From an uncultured Faecalibacterium sp. (GTDB lineage: Bacteria > Bacillota > Clostridia > Oscillospirales > Ruminococcaceae): a stretch of DNA of 27,857 nucleotides. A program made the translations under genes and the position numbers. This document shows positions 5,542-13,237 of this stretch, in pieces. The notes under the pieces were generated by a model. It did no database searches. It was not told where the DNA came from and saw only the letters and a program-made list of their open reading frames with translations. The stretch spans positions 1-27,857 of the forward strand of contig CAKSZE010000016.1 in assembly GCA_934525325.1 (NCBI GenBank). The letters run 5' to 3'. Every line of letters starts with the position of its first letter. Position 1 is the stretch's first letter.

Positions 5542-8052
5542 TTAAAAATGAAGTTCTGTTCTCTGGATCAGATCTTTCTGCAGCGGCTTGCCCAGCTCTA
5601 CAAAGTAGGCGCTGTAACCTGCCACGCGAACCAGCATATCCTTGTAATCTTCCGGCTTTTTCTGGGCAGCACGCATGGTTGCAGCACTCATAATGTTGAA
5701 CTGGACGTGCATTGCTCCCTTGTGGATGTATTCTTCAATAAAGGCTGCCAGATTGTCGCGTCCCTCGACGCCCGCCACCGCCTCCTGCGGGAAGCGGAGG
5801 TTCATCAGGGTGCCGTTGGTGGCAAGACTGTGGTCCACCTTGGTCAGGGAATTGACGATAGCGGTGGGGCCGTTGATATCATGGGAGCCAATCTCCGTAT
5901 GGACCGGGCCCATATTGTCCGAGATGGCCTCCCCTGCCTTGCGTCCATCCACCGAGGCGTTGGTGTTCAGACCCATGGCAACGTTGGCATTGACCGAGTA
6001 GACACCGGGGCTGAAGGTCCCGCCCCGCGGCGTTTTGCGTCCGGCAATGTGCCTGCAATAGGTCTCGAACATGAACCGGAACAGTTCATCGGCGTAATCA
6101 TCGTCGTTGCCGTAGTGGTGGACCTTGGAACTGTTGACGAGGGCGTACAGCTTCTCATAGCCCTTCCAGTTGTGCTTGACGGCTTCCAGCAGCTCGGCAC
6201 CTGTGCAGCGCTTTTCGTCAAAGACCAGCTGCCGGATCGCAGCCAGCGAGTCGGCACAGGTGGCGATGCCGCTGGCCTGCGGACCGATGCCGTTGTACTT
6301 GGCACCGCCCTCTGTCAGGTCGTGGCCGGACTCCATGCAGTCCTCAAACAGAGCCGAGACGTAGGGCAGCGGTTTGAGCGCCCGGTGGGCATTCTCAATG
6401 ACACAGAGGCTGGAGCACATCTGGTTGGTCCAGTACTCAAACTGGGCATCCACGCTCTGCTGAACCTCTTCAAAGCTGGCATAGCGGTCCAGACTGCCGG
6501 TATCGGGGCCAAGATGTCCGCCCAGTGCGCCGCACCGGCTCCAGCGGGGGCAGTGCGGGCCGCAGTCAAGGCAGCGGCCTCCGTTGAGCACCATCTCCAT
6601 CATCTTGGCGGTGTTGACATAGGCAGCGTCGTGCCAGCCATATTCCCGGCCCGGCAGACTGATCTCCACACAGCCCACCACGCAGTAGTCGCGGGCTTCT
6701 TCCAGCGTCATCCCCTTACGCAGCATACCTTTGATCGCAGCGCTGTCGTTGAAAAGCTTGGGGTGGCCGTAGCCGGCGCGGATGCACTCCACCGCCTTGA
6801 TGCGGAGCTCTTCCGGGGTGCCCTCATGCATCCGCACACAGACCCACGGGTTCATCATCCGGGTGTGGGCAGAGGCTTCCAGCATCAGCATGGTCAGATC
6901 GTTGGTGGCGTCGGTACCGTCCCGCTTCACGCCGCCAATGGTCAGGCTCTCGCCGCCAAAACCCCGGCCATTGCGCAGCGCCATGCTGCCCCGGTCTTTG
7001 AGCTTGGTGGGGTTGTTGAGCTTGACATACTCCACTTCCAGCAGTTCCAGCGCAAACTCTTTGGAGAGGCTTTTGTCCGCCTGATAATAGGGGTAAAGCC
7101 ACTGGTCCATCCGTCCATAGGAGATGGAGTGGCCGTTAGACTCCACACAGATGAGCATGGTGGCAAAGTGGAACAGCTGCAGCGCCTGCCAGAAGGTCTT
7201 TGGCGTGCCGCCTGCCACAGCGCGGCAGTTCGCGGCGATCTGTTCCAGCTCAGCTTTTCGCCCGGCTTCCTGCTCCCGAGCCGCCATTTCCTCTGCCAGC
7301 ACTGCATACCGCAGGATGTATTTTTTCACAGCGCCGTACATGATGATGACCGCCTGATAGAATTCCCGCTTGGTGCAGAACTCAGGGTCGTGCATATCCA
7401 GCGCCGCCAGCTTTTCCCGGGCACGCTGCAGCAGACCGTCAAAGCCCAGCTGCATCAGGCGGGCGTAATCCACCGCCAGATGACCGGTGCCGGCGTAGTG
7501 GTAGAGATTGGTCTGGTAGATTTTTTTGCCCGCCTCGGAGCCCTTGAGCTGGTCCTCGTCCAGACGGACGTTGATATAATCGTCCAGCGTGTGGCCCTTC
7601 CACCAGCGGCACAGCTCCAGGATCTCCTGCTTTTCCTGTTCGCTGCGGATGGTAAACTGGTCATGCTCCCGCTGCTCAAAGGGGTGGTTCTGCACTTCGT
7701 CCAGAATCCAGTTGACCGAGAATTCCGGGTAGATGGGGGCAGATTTGATGGGCGACGCGATCTCGCCCACAATAAGGTCGTCGTCGTAGATCTCTATGCC
7801 GCAGTGCAGCAGCACATTTTCAAAGGCGTAGGCAACCTTCAGCTTTTCGGGCAGGTGTTCGTGCTGCCGGTAACTCTCGGTGACAAGGCGCAGACGCTCC
7901 ACGTCCACGTCGTAGCCCCGATCCAGAAACGTCTGGCGCAGTTTATTGATGCGGGGATAAGGGGACCAGTCCTCGTGATGGACCTGATAGCCCAGACAGT
8001 AAACTTTATCATACGGCTCCGTGCCGCGTGCATTGGTGTGGACAACTGCCAT
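5542..8052 (-). CDS. Glycyl radical enzyme, candidate DHPS dehydratase (HpfG-like) or sulfolyase (HpsG-like)
   Basis: An 836-residue glycyl radical enzyme of the pyruvate formate-lyase superfamily. The radical site is RVAGYS with Gly812, 25 residues from the C-terminus. The thiyl Cys and base are in VVGCVE (Cys461, Glu463), unlike the double Cys of pyruvate formate-lyase. Other pocket positions resemble glycerol/diol dehydratases: GHLAVDY (His191, Asp195), NGHSISYGR (His308, Ser309) and Asp475, 14 residues after Cys461, the same spacing as in glycerol dehydratase. DHPS is a sulfonated glycerol analogue, so a dehydratase giving 3-sulfopropanal fits well. A C-S lyase giving sulfite and hydroxyacetone cannot be excluded. 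ATG chosen after AAGGAGG. The activase gene is directly upstream; no microcompartment shell genes are present. Confidence 0.9.
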   Translation of the reverse strand: MAVVHTNARGTEPYDKVYCLGYQVHHEDWSPYPRINKLRQTFLDRGYDVDVERLRLVTESYRQHEHLPEKLKVAYAFENVLLHCGIEIYDDDLIVGEIASPIKSAPIYPEFSVNWILDEVQNHPFEQREHDQFTIRSEQEKQEILELCRWWKGHTLDDYINVRLDEDQLKGSEAGKKIYQTNLYHYAGTGHLAVDYARLMQLGFDGLLQRAREKLAALDMHDPEFCTKREFYQAVIIMYGAVKKYILRYAVLAEEMAAREQEAGRKAELEQIAANCRAVAGGTPKTFWQALQLFHFATMLICVESNGHSISYGRMDQWLYPYYQADKSLSKEFALELLEVEYVKLNNPTKLKDRGSMALRNGRGFGGESLTIGGVKRDGTDATNDLTMLMLEASAHTRMMNPWVCVRMHEGTPEELRIKAVECIRAGYGHPKLFNDSAAIKGMLRKGMTLEEARDYCVVGCVEISLPGREYGWHDAAYVNTAKMMEMVLNGGRCLDCGPHCPRWSRCGALGGHLGPDTGSLDRYASFEEVQQSVDAQFEYWTNQMCSSLCVIENAHRALKPLPYVSALFEDCMESGHDLTEGGAKYNGIGPQASGIATCADSLAAIRQLVFDEKRCTGAELLEAVKHNWKGYEKLYALVNSSKVHHYGNDDDYADELFRFMFETYCRHIAGRKTPRGGTFSPGVYSVNANVAMGLNTNASVDGRKAGEAISDNMGPVHTEIGSHDINGPTAIVNSLTKVDHSLATNGTLMNLRFPQEAVAGVEGRDNLAAFIEEYIHKGAMHVQFNIMSAATMRAAQKKPEDYKDMLVRVAGYSAYFVELGKPLQKDLIQRTELHF

Positions 8053-8078
8053 AACGGTTTCCTCCTTGGTTTGATGTG

Positions 8079-9044
8079 CTATTCCGGTCGGTTCTCTTCT
8101 TTTTCCCGGGTACCCACCAGACAGTGGATGCCCCGGCTGTTGAAATACTTTGCGATCTCATCGACCCGCCGCTGGAAGGCCCGGCGCTGCAGGTGCACGG
8201 ACTCCATCTGATACGGGATGCCCAGCGACCGGTACTTTTCCTCGCCCAGCCGCATAAAGCTTAGCAGCTGCAAGGTCCGCACCTGCCCGCCCAGCTGTTT
8301 AAGGATAAAATCCGCGCTGGCCTCGATGTTCTGCCGCCCATCGTTGACGCCCGGAATGACCGGGATGCGAAGGATCATCTCCCGGCCCTCCTGTGCCAGA
8401 CGGTGCAGGTTTTGCAGGATGCGCTCGTTGCTCACCCCGGTGTACTGCCGGTGAAGCTCCGGGTCCATCAGCTTGAGGTCAGAGATGATGAGGTCGGTGC
8501 AGGGAAGGATCTTTTCCACCGCATCCCATCCGGCATGGAAGGTGGACTCGCAGCAGGTGTGGAACCCCTCCTGCCTGCAAGCTCGGAACAAAGCCGCCAC
8601 AAAATCGCTCTGCACCAGCGGGTCGCCGCCCGAAACGGTAACTCCCCCGCCCGAGCGCTCATAATAGCCCTTGTCCCGCCGGACGATCTCCATGCACTCC
8701 TCCACCGTCATCGGTCTGCCCCACTGCTTGAGGGCATCGGAGGGGCATTCCTCCGCACAGACCAGACAATCGCGGCATTTTGTCCGGTCAATGCCCGCCA
8801 GCCTGCCTGCGGTAAACCGGAAGATTTCGCCCTGCGGGCAGCTGTCCTCGCAGGCACCGCAGGCTTTGTGCCCGATGCACTTGGTCCGATAGACCCCCAC
8901 CTGCGGCTGCAGTGCCCAGCTTTCAGGGTTGGAGCACCACTGGCACCGCAAGGGGCATCCCTTCAGAAAAAACTCTGTCCGCACCCCGGGGCCGTCGTGG
9001 ATGGTGAAGCGCTGAACATTGAACACGATGCCGGTCTGATCCAC
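8079..9044 (-). CDS. Glycyl radical enzyme activating enzyme (radical SAM)
   Basis: This 321-residue protein installs the glycyl radical on its partner using S-adenosylmethionine and an iron-sulfur cluster. The radical SAM motif is CPLRCQWC (Cys30, Cys34, Cys37). It is followed by two ferredoxin-type Cys clusters (Cys56, 62, 65, 69 and Cys90, 93, 96, 100), the insertion typical of activases for glycerol dehydratase-type rather than pyruvate formate-lyase enzymes. SGGDP lies near residue 150. Translation most likely starts at GTG (9044-9042), eight bases after GGAGG; an ATG a few bases upstream is in another frame. It is the first gene of operon B, 26 bases ahead of its GRE partner, with its own promoter region. 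Confidence 0.93.
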   Translation of the reverse strand: MDQTGIVFNVQRFTIHDGPGVRTEFFLKGCPLRCQWCSNPESWALQPQVGVYRTKCIGHKACGACEDSCPQGEIFRFTAGRLAGIDRTKCRDCLVCAEECPSDALKQWGRPMTVEECMEIVRRDKGYYERSGGGVTVSGGDPLVQSDFVAALFRACRQEGFHTCCESTFHAGWDAVEKILPCTDLIISDLKLMDPELHRQYTGVSNERILQNLHRLAQEGREMILRIPVIPGVNDGRQNIEASADFILKQLGGQVRTLQLLSFMRLGEEKYRSLGIPYQMESVHLQRRAFQRRVDEIAKYFNSRGIHCLVGTREKEENRPE

Positions 9045-9094
9045 AGCATGCGCCTCCTTTTCCCACGTTTGTTTCTGCGTTTATTTCTGCTTTG

Positions 9095-9100
9095 ATTCTA
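9095..9100 (-). promoter_or_regulatory. Probable -10 of the GRE operon promoter
   Basis: TAGAAT on the minus strand lies about 50 bases upstream of the activase start codon. There is no good -35 element 17 bases upstream, as expected of a promoter that needs an activator. The palindrome at 9146-9163 is centred about 66 bases upstream of the predicted start site. Confidence 0.5.
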
Positions 9101-9145
9101 CCAAAAGCCGCCGGGGAGAAACAGTGGACAATCGGTCGATTTTAT

Positions 9146-9163
9146 ATAGGGAATTCTCCCTAT
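9146..9163. promoter_or_regulatory. 18-bp palindrome, probable activator site of the GRE operon
   Basis: ATAGGGA-ATTC-TCCCTAT has perfect 7-base arms around a 4-base centre. It sits between the terminator of the LuxR-type gene and the activase promoter, at the distance used by class I activators. The neighbouring LuxR-type protein is the obvious candidate to bind it. No second copy was noticed in the window. Confidence 0.55.
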
Positions 9164-9181
9164 TTTTGCGCAGGAAACCAC

Positions 9182-9225
9182 AAAAAATGCCGGGCAGAAA
9201 CGTCATTTCCGACGTTCTGTCCGGC
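9182..9225 (-). terminator. Terminator after the LuxR-type regulator gene
   Basis: On the minus strand a 15/16-base stem (GCCGGACAGAACGTC pairing with GACGTTTCTGCCCGGC, one mismatch and one bulge, loop GGAAAT) is followed by ATTTTTT. It begins about 35 bases after the regulator's stop codon and separates the regulator from operon B. A T5 run on the other side could make it bidirectional. Confidence 0.85.
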
Positions 9226-9259
9226 TTTTTCTGCAGAATGCTGTTTTTGATGCACTGTG

Positions 9260-10387
9260 TTATTTTGGGGGGTCATTCCGCTCCATCCAACGGTAAAGCT
9301 GGAACCGGGAATTGACTCCGCATTTCTGGTAGATATTCTGCACATGCTTCTTGACTGTATGGTAGCTTACCACCAACTGGTCGGCTACGGCCTGATAGGT
9401 CAGCCCCTTTGCCAGCAGCCGGGCCACCCGCAGCTCCGCTTTGGTCAGCGGCTGCCCTGTGCCTGCGGGCAGAGCTTCTCCGCTCCGGTCGTTTGCCGCC
9501 GGCTGTTCCGCCCGGGCAATGGTGATCCAGTGGTAGCGGTCCACGATGCCGTTGGAATAGCGCTGATCGTAGGTGTAGATCTTAAAGATGTAGTCCCGGA
9601 TGACCCGGGTCTGCACCCTGTTTTCGGCGTGGTCCAGCTCGCTGCCCAGCAAAAAAGGAAGCCAGCTGCAGGGTCTGCTGCCATCCAACCCCTCGGCGGC
9701 GCCGCCAAGGATATCGTCCAGACAGCTCTTTGCCGCATGGTTGCAGCTCATAATGTGCATGAAATCATCGGTGACGAGATAGGCTTTCTCCCCGGAGAGG
9801 ATGATCTCGCTCTGGATGTTGGCGATGATCCGCGCCTGCTCGTATTTTTTGAAGTTCTTGTAGTCGTTGGCGATGTAAACGTAAATCTGTTCCAGCTGTG
9901 AAAGCTCCTCGGGGGAAAAATCCCCCTCGGCACGGCTCTTGAAAAATGCCACCTGAATGTAAGCGTTGATGCCAAAGGCCATGGTCACGCTGTAATACGC
10001 CCCGAACTGCTCCTGAATGAACTGCACATAGCTGCTTTGGGCGTAATCCTCCGGCGGGATCAACCGGGTGGCATGGTACAGCCTTGGGGTCACATTGTAG
10101 TAGGTCAGGTTATCCCGCACCGCCTCACGGTACAGGGTCTGGCGCACCACATCATCGGGCTGGCAGCTGCGATACGGATGCCCCTCGTGATCCGCCAGCA
10201 CACCGTTGCGGTGGGTCCACGAGAGGAATCTGCCCTGCGGATCAAAATACGAGATGAGCACGTTCTTCAGCCCGAAATTGCGGGCCAGCGAGTCCAGAAG
10301 GACAACGTTGAAAAACTCATCCGCTGAGATCTGATGCTCCGACAACTCGGAGAAAAAGCGAAGGTCTCCGTCCTGTGCACGGTTCAT
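9260..10387 (-). CDS. LuxR-type (GerE-fold HTH) transcriptional regulator with N-terminal sensor region
   Basis: A 375-residue cytoplasmic regulator. The C-terminal 65 residues are a clear LuxR/NarL-type HTH: LTKAELRVARLLAKGLTYQ, then AVADQLVVSYHTVKKHVQNI and a final helix. The first 160 residues look like a GAF-like sensor domain, and about 185-270 resemble a PAS-like fold; these domain names are judged by eye. There is no receiver-domain Asp pattern and no adjacent histidine kinase, so it probably senses a small molecule directly. It lies between the ROK gene and the GRE operon, is preceded and followed by terminators, and is the best candidate activator of operon B, perhaps sensing DHPS or another sulfonate. 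Confidence 0.85.
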   Translation of the reverse strand: MNRAQDGDLRFFSELSEHQISADEFFNVVLLDSLARNFGLKNVLISYFDPQGRFLSWTHRNGVLADHEGHPYRSCQPDDVVRQTLYREAVRDNLTYYNVTPRLYHATRLIPPEDYAQSSYVQFIQEQFGAYYSVTMAFGINAYIQVAFFKSRAEGDFSPEELSQLEQIYVYIANDYKNFKKYEQARIIANIQSEIILSGEKAYLVTDDFMHIMSCNHAAKSCLDDILGGAAEGLDGSRPCSWLPFLLGSELDHAENRVQTRVIRDYIFKIYTYDQRYSNGIVDRYHWITIARAEQPAANDRSGEALPAGTGQPLTKAELRVARLLAKGLTYQAVADQLVVSYHTVKKHVQNIYQKCGVNSRFQLYRWMERNDPPK

Positions 10388-10414
10388 GGTTCATTCATCC
10401 TTTTTCGGTAATAC

Positions 10415-10477
10415 AAAAACTGTGGGGCAGGCACCGTCCAGAGCTTTGCAAAGCCCTTGCACTCTCCTGCTCCACAG
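10415..10477 (-). terminator. Terminator or attenuator between the ROK and LuxR-type genes
   Basis: On the minus strand CTGTGGAGCAGG (10477-10466) pairs with CCTGCCCCACAG (10431-10420) with 11 of 12 matches, followed by TTTTTGT. The 34-base loop holds the palindrome GCTTTGCAAAGC, so a branched hairpin is likely. It starts 23 bases after the ROK stop and ends about 28 bases before the LuxR-type start codon, leaving little room for a separate promoter. Confidence 0.7.
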
Positions 10478-10499
10478 CACGCTTTTTTAGATCTGTGTT

Positions 10500-11705
10500 T
10501 TATCCCTGATAGAATAGATCGTTGGTCACCACCGCCAGCGGACCGATGTAGGCGATTCTCTGATCCAGCTCCGAGATGCGGACATAGTCCTCATCGTAGG
10601 CGGGGTCGTACCGCTTGCAGGCGGCAAGGAATTTCTCCCGGAAATGCGGCAGCTTGAACATATCGCCGTACAAAATCAGATGATCCGGCGTCAGCATAGT
10701 GAGCATCGCGCCCACCACGTCTGCCAGCAGCTCGATGTCCGCATCCAGTGCCTCCCACATGGCGGGTTCGTCCAGCGCAGCAAGCGCCTCCAGATCGTGC
10801 ACCGTGATCTTTTCGGGGTGCCCGTCCACCGCAGCCCACAGCAGCGGGGTCTTTTCCGGGCTGCACACCTGCCGCAGATGCCGGGCAATGGGGTGGCTGG
10901 CCACCCGGGTCTCCAGACAGCCATACCGCCCGCAGCGGCAGAGCCTGCCGTTCTTTTCCACCCGCACATGTCCGATCTCTGCCGACCGGTACTTCCCGCT
11001 CTCATAGATGCGTCCCTGTGCGATGATGGCAGAGCCCACACCGGGGCCCCACTTCAGCAGCAGCAGGTTTTCCTGCGTCCGGCCCAGGCCGTAGGTCAGC
11101 TCCGCACGGGCAAACGCCTTGACGTTGTTTTCCAGCAGGATCGTGCACTCCAGCGCCTGCGCCAACAGAGATGCCACCTGCACGGGCTGGTTCCAGATGC
11201 GGTAGGCGTGGGTGCTGACTCCTTTTTCCCGATCCACCGGGCCGGGAACGGAGACCCCCGCCCCCAGCAGCTGTTCGCGCCCAATGCTGTTTTCCCAGAG
11301 CAGTGCTTTTCCCACGTTTGCCACCTGCATCAGGAACTGTTCCGGCAGCGCAGTGGTGTCAGTGGGGATGCGCCGGGTGATGCAGTGTTCGCCCCGCAGG
11401 TCACACAGGGTGATGCAGGTGGACGGCATCTCGATGCTGATGGAAAGGACATAGCGGTAGGTGTAGTTGATCCCCAGCAGGATCTTCCGCCGCCCGGCCC
11501 GATTACCCTGCTGCACCTCGCCCAGCTCGACCAGAATGTTCTGGGTCAGCAGCTCTGCGCACAGCGTGGTCACACTGGCAGGGGTCAGACCCAGCTGAGC
11601 CGAGATGTCCTTACGGGACATGGGGCCGTGGTCGTTCAGCAGCTTCAGGATGGAACTGCGGTTCTGATTTTTGACGTTCTCCAGATTGAGCCCATTGTAT
11701 GCCAT
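10500..11705 (-). CDS. ROK-family transcriptional repressor (NagC/XylR/Mlc type)
   Basis: A 401-residue sugar-sensing repressor. The N-terminal winged HTH is at about residues 15-65 (NRSSILKLLNDHGPMSRKDI, then LGLTPASVTTLCAELL). The ROK domain follows, with the zinc motif CRCGRYGCLE (C-x-C-G-x-x-G-C-L-E) after GHVRVEKNG. The kinase-type DIGGT loop is replaced by SIEMPST, so it should bind a ligand without phosphorylating it. It has its own strong promoter and lies directly behind operon A. It is the most likely repressor of the SQ genes, probably releasing DNA on binding SQ, SF or another intermediate. Confidence 0.9.
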   Translation of the reverse strand: MAYNGLNLENVKNQNRSSILKLLNDHGPMSRKDISAQLGLTPASVTTLCAELLTQNILVELGEVQQGNRAGRRKILLGINYTYRYVLSISIEMPSTCITLCDLRGEHCITRRIPTDTTALPEQFLMQVANVGKALLWENSIGREQLLGAGVSVPGPVDREKGVSTHAYRIWNQPVQVASLLAQALECTILLENNVKAFARAELTYGLGRTQENLLLLKWGPGVGSAIIAQGRIYESGKYRSAEIGHVRVEKNGRLCRCGRYGCLETRVASHPIARHLRQVCSPEKTPLLWAAVDGHPEKITVHDLEALAALDEPAMWEALDADIELLADVVGAMLTMLTPDHLILYGDMFKLPHFREKFLAACKRYDPAYDEDYVRISELDQRIAYIGPLAVVTNDLFYQG

Positions 11706-11753
11706 CCTGTCCCCCCTTTCTCGGAACTTTTCCGTTCTTCAACTATCCTGTTT

Positions 11754-11782
11754 AGTATAACGCCGCTCTGCCGCGTCTGCAA
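11754..11782 (-). promoter_or_regulatory. Promoter of the ROK repressor gene
   Basis: On the minus strand TTGCAG (11782-11777), exactly 17 bases, then TATACT (11759-11754) form a near-consensus promoter about 50 bases upstream of the ROK start. No terminator is seen between the preceding gene's stop (11843) and this promoter, so readthrough from operon A is also possible. Confidence 0.7.
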
Positions 11783-11842
11783 GAAAATCTGACGTTTTCT
11801 CTGTTTTTCCAATTTTCATTCTTGATTTTTGGAGACTATTTC

Positions 11843-13183
11843 TCAGAACTTGCAGACCTCGACGCCCAGCATGCTGCCCAGTTTTTCCAGCTCGTTGGCG
11901 ACCCGGCCGTACACCACCACAAAGTGGGGTTCCCAGCCGCCCTTGACGGTGCCATAGACCACCTCTTTGGCGCTGGCTGCGGTCTTAACGACCACAGAGG
12001 TGCCGTTGAACTGCTTGGGCTTGTCCAGCGCAGCGCCCTCTGCAACGAAGAAGCGGAAGCTGCCATCGGGCTTGCGGCCCACACGGAAGAGGGTGACGGA
12101 CTCGCAGGCCTCGCAGCCAAAGTCCATGACAGGACCGATCTTGCGGTTGGGGTGGACGCCCACCTGTGCGCCGGTGTCCTTGCGAGCCAGATCACAGGCA
12201 GCCATGCCGCAGTGCCAGAAAGTGATGGTGCCCTCCTGCTCGTTCATCGAGACGGGATCGCCAAAGAAGCAGGAGCGGCCGGTCAGATCGCTGCCAATGA
12301 ACATGGAGAGCGCACCGTAAGCATCCGACTCGCAGCTGGCAGAAACACCGTTGGCGTTGAGCAGCGAGAGCACGCTGCACACCGGGGTGCCGAACTCGGT
12401 GAAGAAATCCGGCCAGCAGCGGGAGCACAGAGCGCCGATCTGGTTCTCGCCCACATAGCTCTTATAGGCCTTGTACAGGCGGGCAAAGTTGACGACATTC
12501 TTTTCGGGGATGGTGTCCAGACCTACGATGGTTCTGCGGGCCTCGGCCAGCTCCTCTGCCAGTTCCTCCTCGGTGTAGCCCTTGGCCTTGTTGATGAGTT
12601 CCCGGGCCTCGATGGAATCCAGCGTGGTGCCGAAGGTGCTCATCATCTCGGCATCCAGCGCACGGCCAAAGCCGAAGCCCTGCGGGGTGTGGCCGATGGA
12701 GATCATCTTCAGGCGACGCAGATTATATTTGACCTTGGCGGCGCGGATGGCAGCGCCGATCTCTGCCTTTACTTCCTCCTCTGCGGGTGCACCGAAGATA
12801 TACTCAAACTTGCCTGCACCACGGAACGCTGTGATGGCATTACCCGCAGAGTATGCGCCCGTCAGGCTGTTGAGGCGCAGGCGGGTACCGTCGATGACCG
12901 GCTCCCGCAGCGTCCACAGGACGATGGGACAGTCAAACCGCTTGAGTACCTCGCTGGCGTAGGCGGCATTGGCAAAGGTGATGTTCTGCAGCACGATGAG
13001 GTCGGGGGAAATGGTGTCCAGATATGCGTCCAGATCGTTGATGGTCAACAGCATCTTCTCGGGCGCCACGCAGTCTGCCGTCAGACCCCTGAGCATGGAG
13101 ATCGATTTTTCAAACTGATCCTGTGCACTTTCCAGATGGAAGGTGCCAACGCCGATAGGCACATACGCTACTTGAAATCCCAT
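11843..13183 (-). CDS. L-fucose isomerase-like protein, possible sulfosugar ketol-isomerase
   Basis: A 446-residue cytoplasmic protein with the L-fucose/L-arabinose isomerase fold (COG2407-like), shorter than classical FucI at about 590. Such enzymes interconvert aldoses and ketoses with a divalent metal. The metal triad is retained: Glu285 in CESD, Asp309 in FFGDPV (spacing 24, as between Glu337 and Asp361 of E. coli FucI) and His420 in GGWEPHFVVVYG; WHCG (His324) is also typical. It is the last gene of operon A, 54 bases after tctA, with AAAAGGAG before the ATG. The DUF4867 protein is the expected SQ isomerase, so this gene may handle another epimer or anomer, or a different sulfosugar. Substrate unknown. 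Confidence 0.75.
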   Translation of the reverse strand: MGFQVAYVPIGVGTFHLESAQDQFEKSISMLRGLTADCVAPEKMLLTINDLDAYLDTISPDLIVLQNITFANAAYASEVLKRFDCPIVLWTLREPVIDGTRLRLNSLTGAYSAGNAITAFRGAGKFEYIFGAPAEEEVKAEIGAAIRAAKVKYNLRRLKMISIGHTPQGFGFGRALDAEMMSTFGTTLDSIEARELINKAKGYTEEELAEELAEARRTIVGLDTIPEKNVVNFARLYKAYKSYVGENQIGALCSRCWPDFFTEFGTPVCSVLSLLNANGVSASCESDAYGALSMFIGSDLTGRSCFFGDPVSMNEQEGTITFWHCGMAACDLARKDTGAQVGVHPNRKIGPVMDFGCEACESVTLFRVGRKPDGSFRFFVAEGAALDKPKQFNGTSVVVKTAASAKEVVYGTVKGGWEPHFVVVYGRVANELEKLGSMLGVEVCKF

Positions 13184-13237
13184 AATATGTTACTCCTTTT
13201 GATGACTCTTTCATTTTTGGTATTCGGCTCCAGCCGC

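Noticed and set aside
5326..8211. A rightward open frame of about 960 codons opposite the GRE gene
   Set aside because: It spans the alcohol dehydrogenase-GRE boundary and continues into the activase gene; codon-bias shadow without start signal or domain.
5542..9044. Bacterial microcompartment for the GRE
   Set aside because: No shell protein, aldehyde dehydrogenase or encapsulation-peptide extension is present; the GRE starts directly at its catalytic domain.
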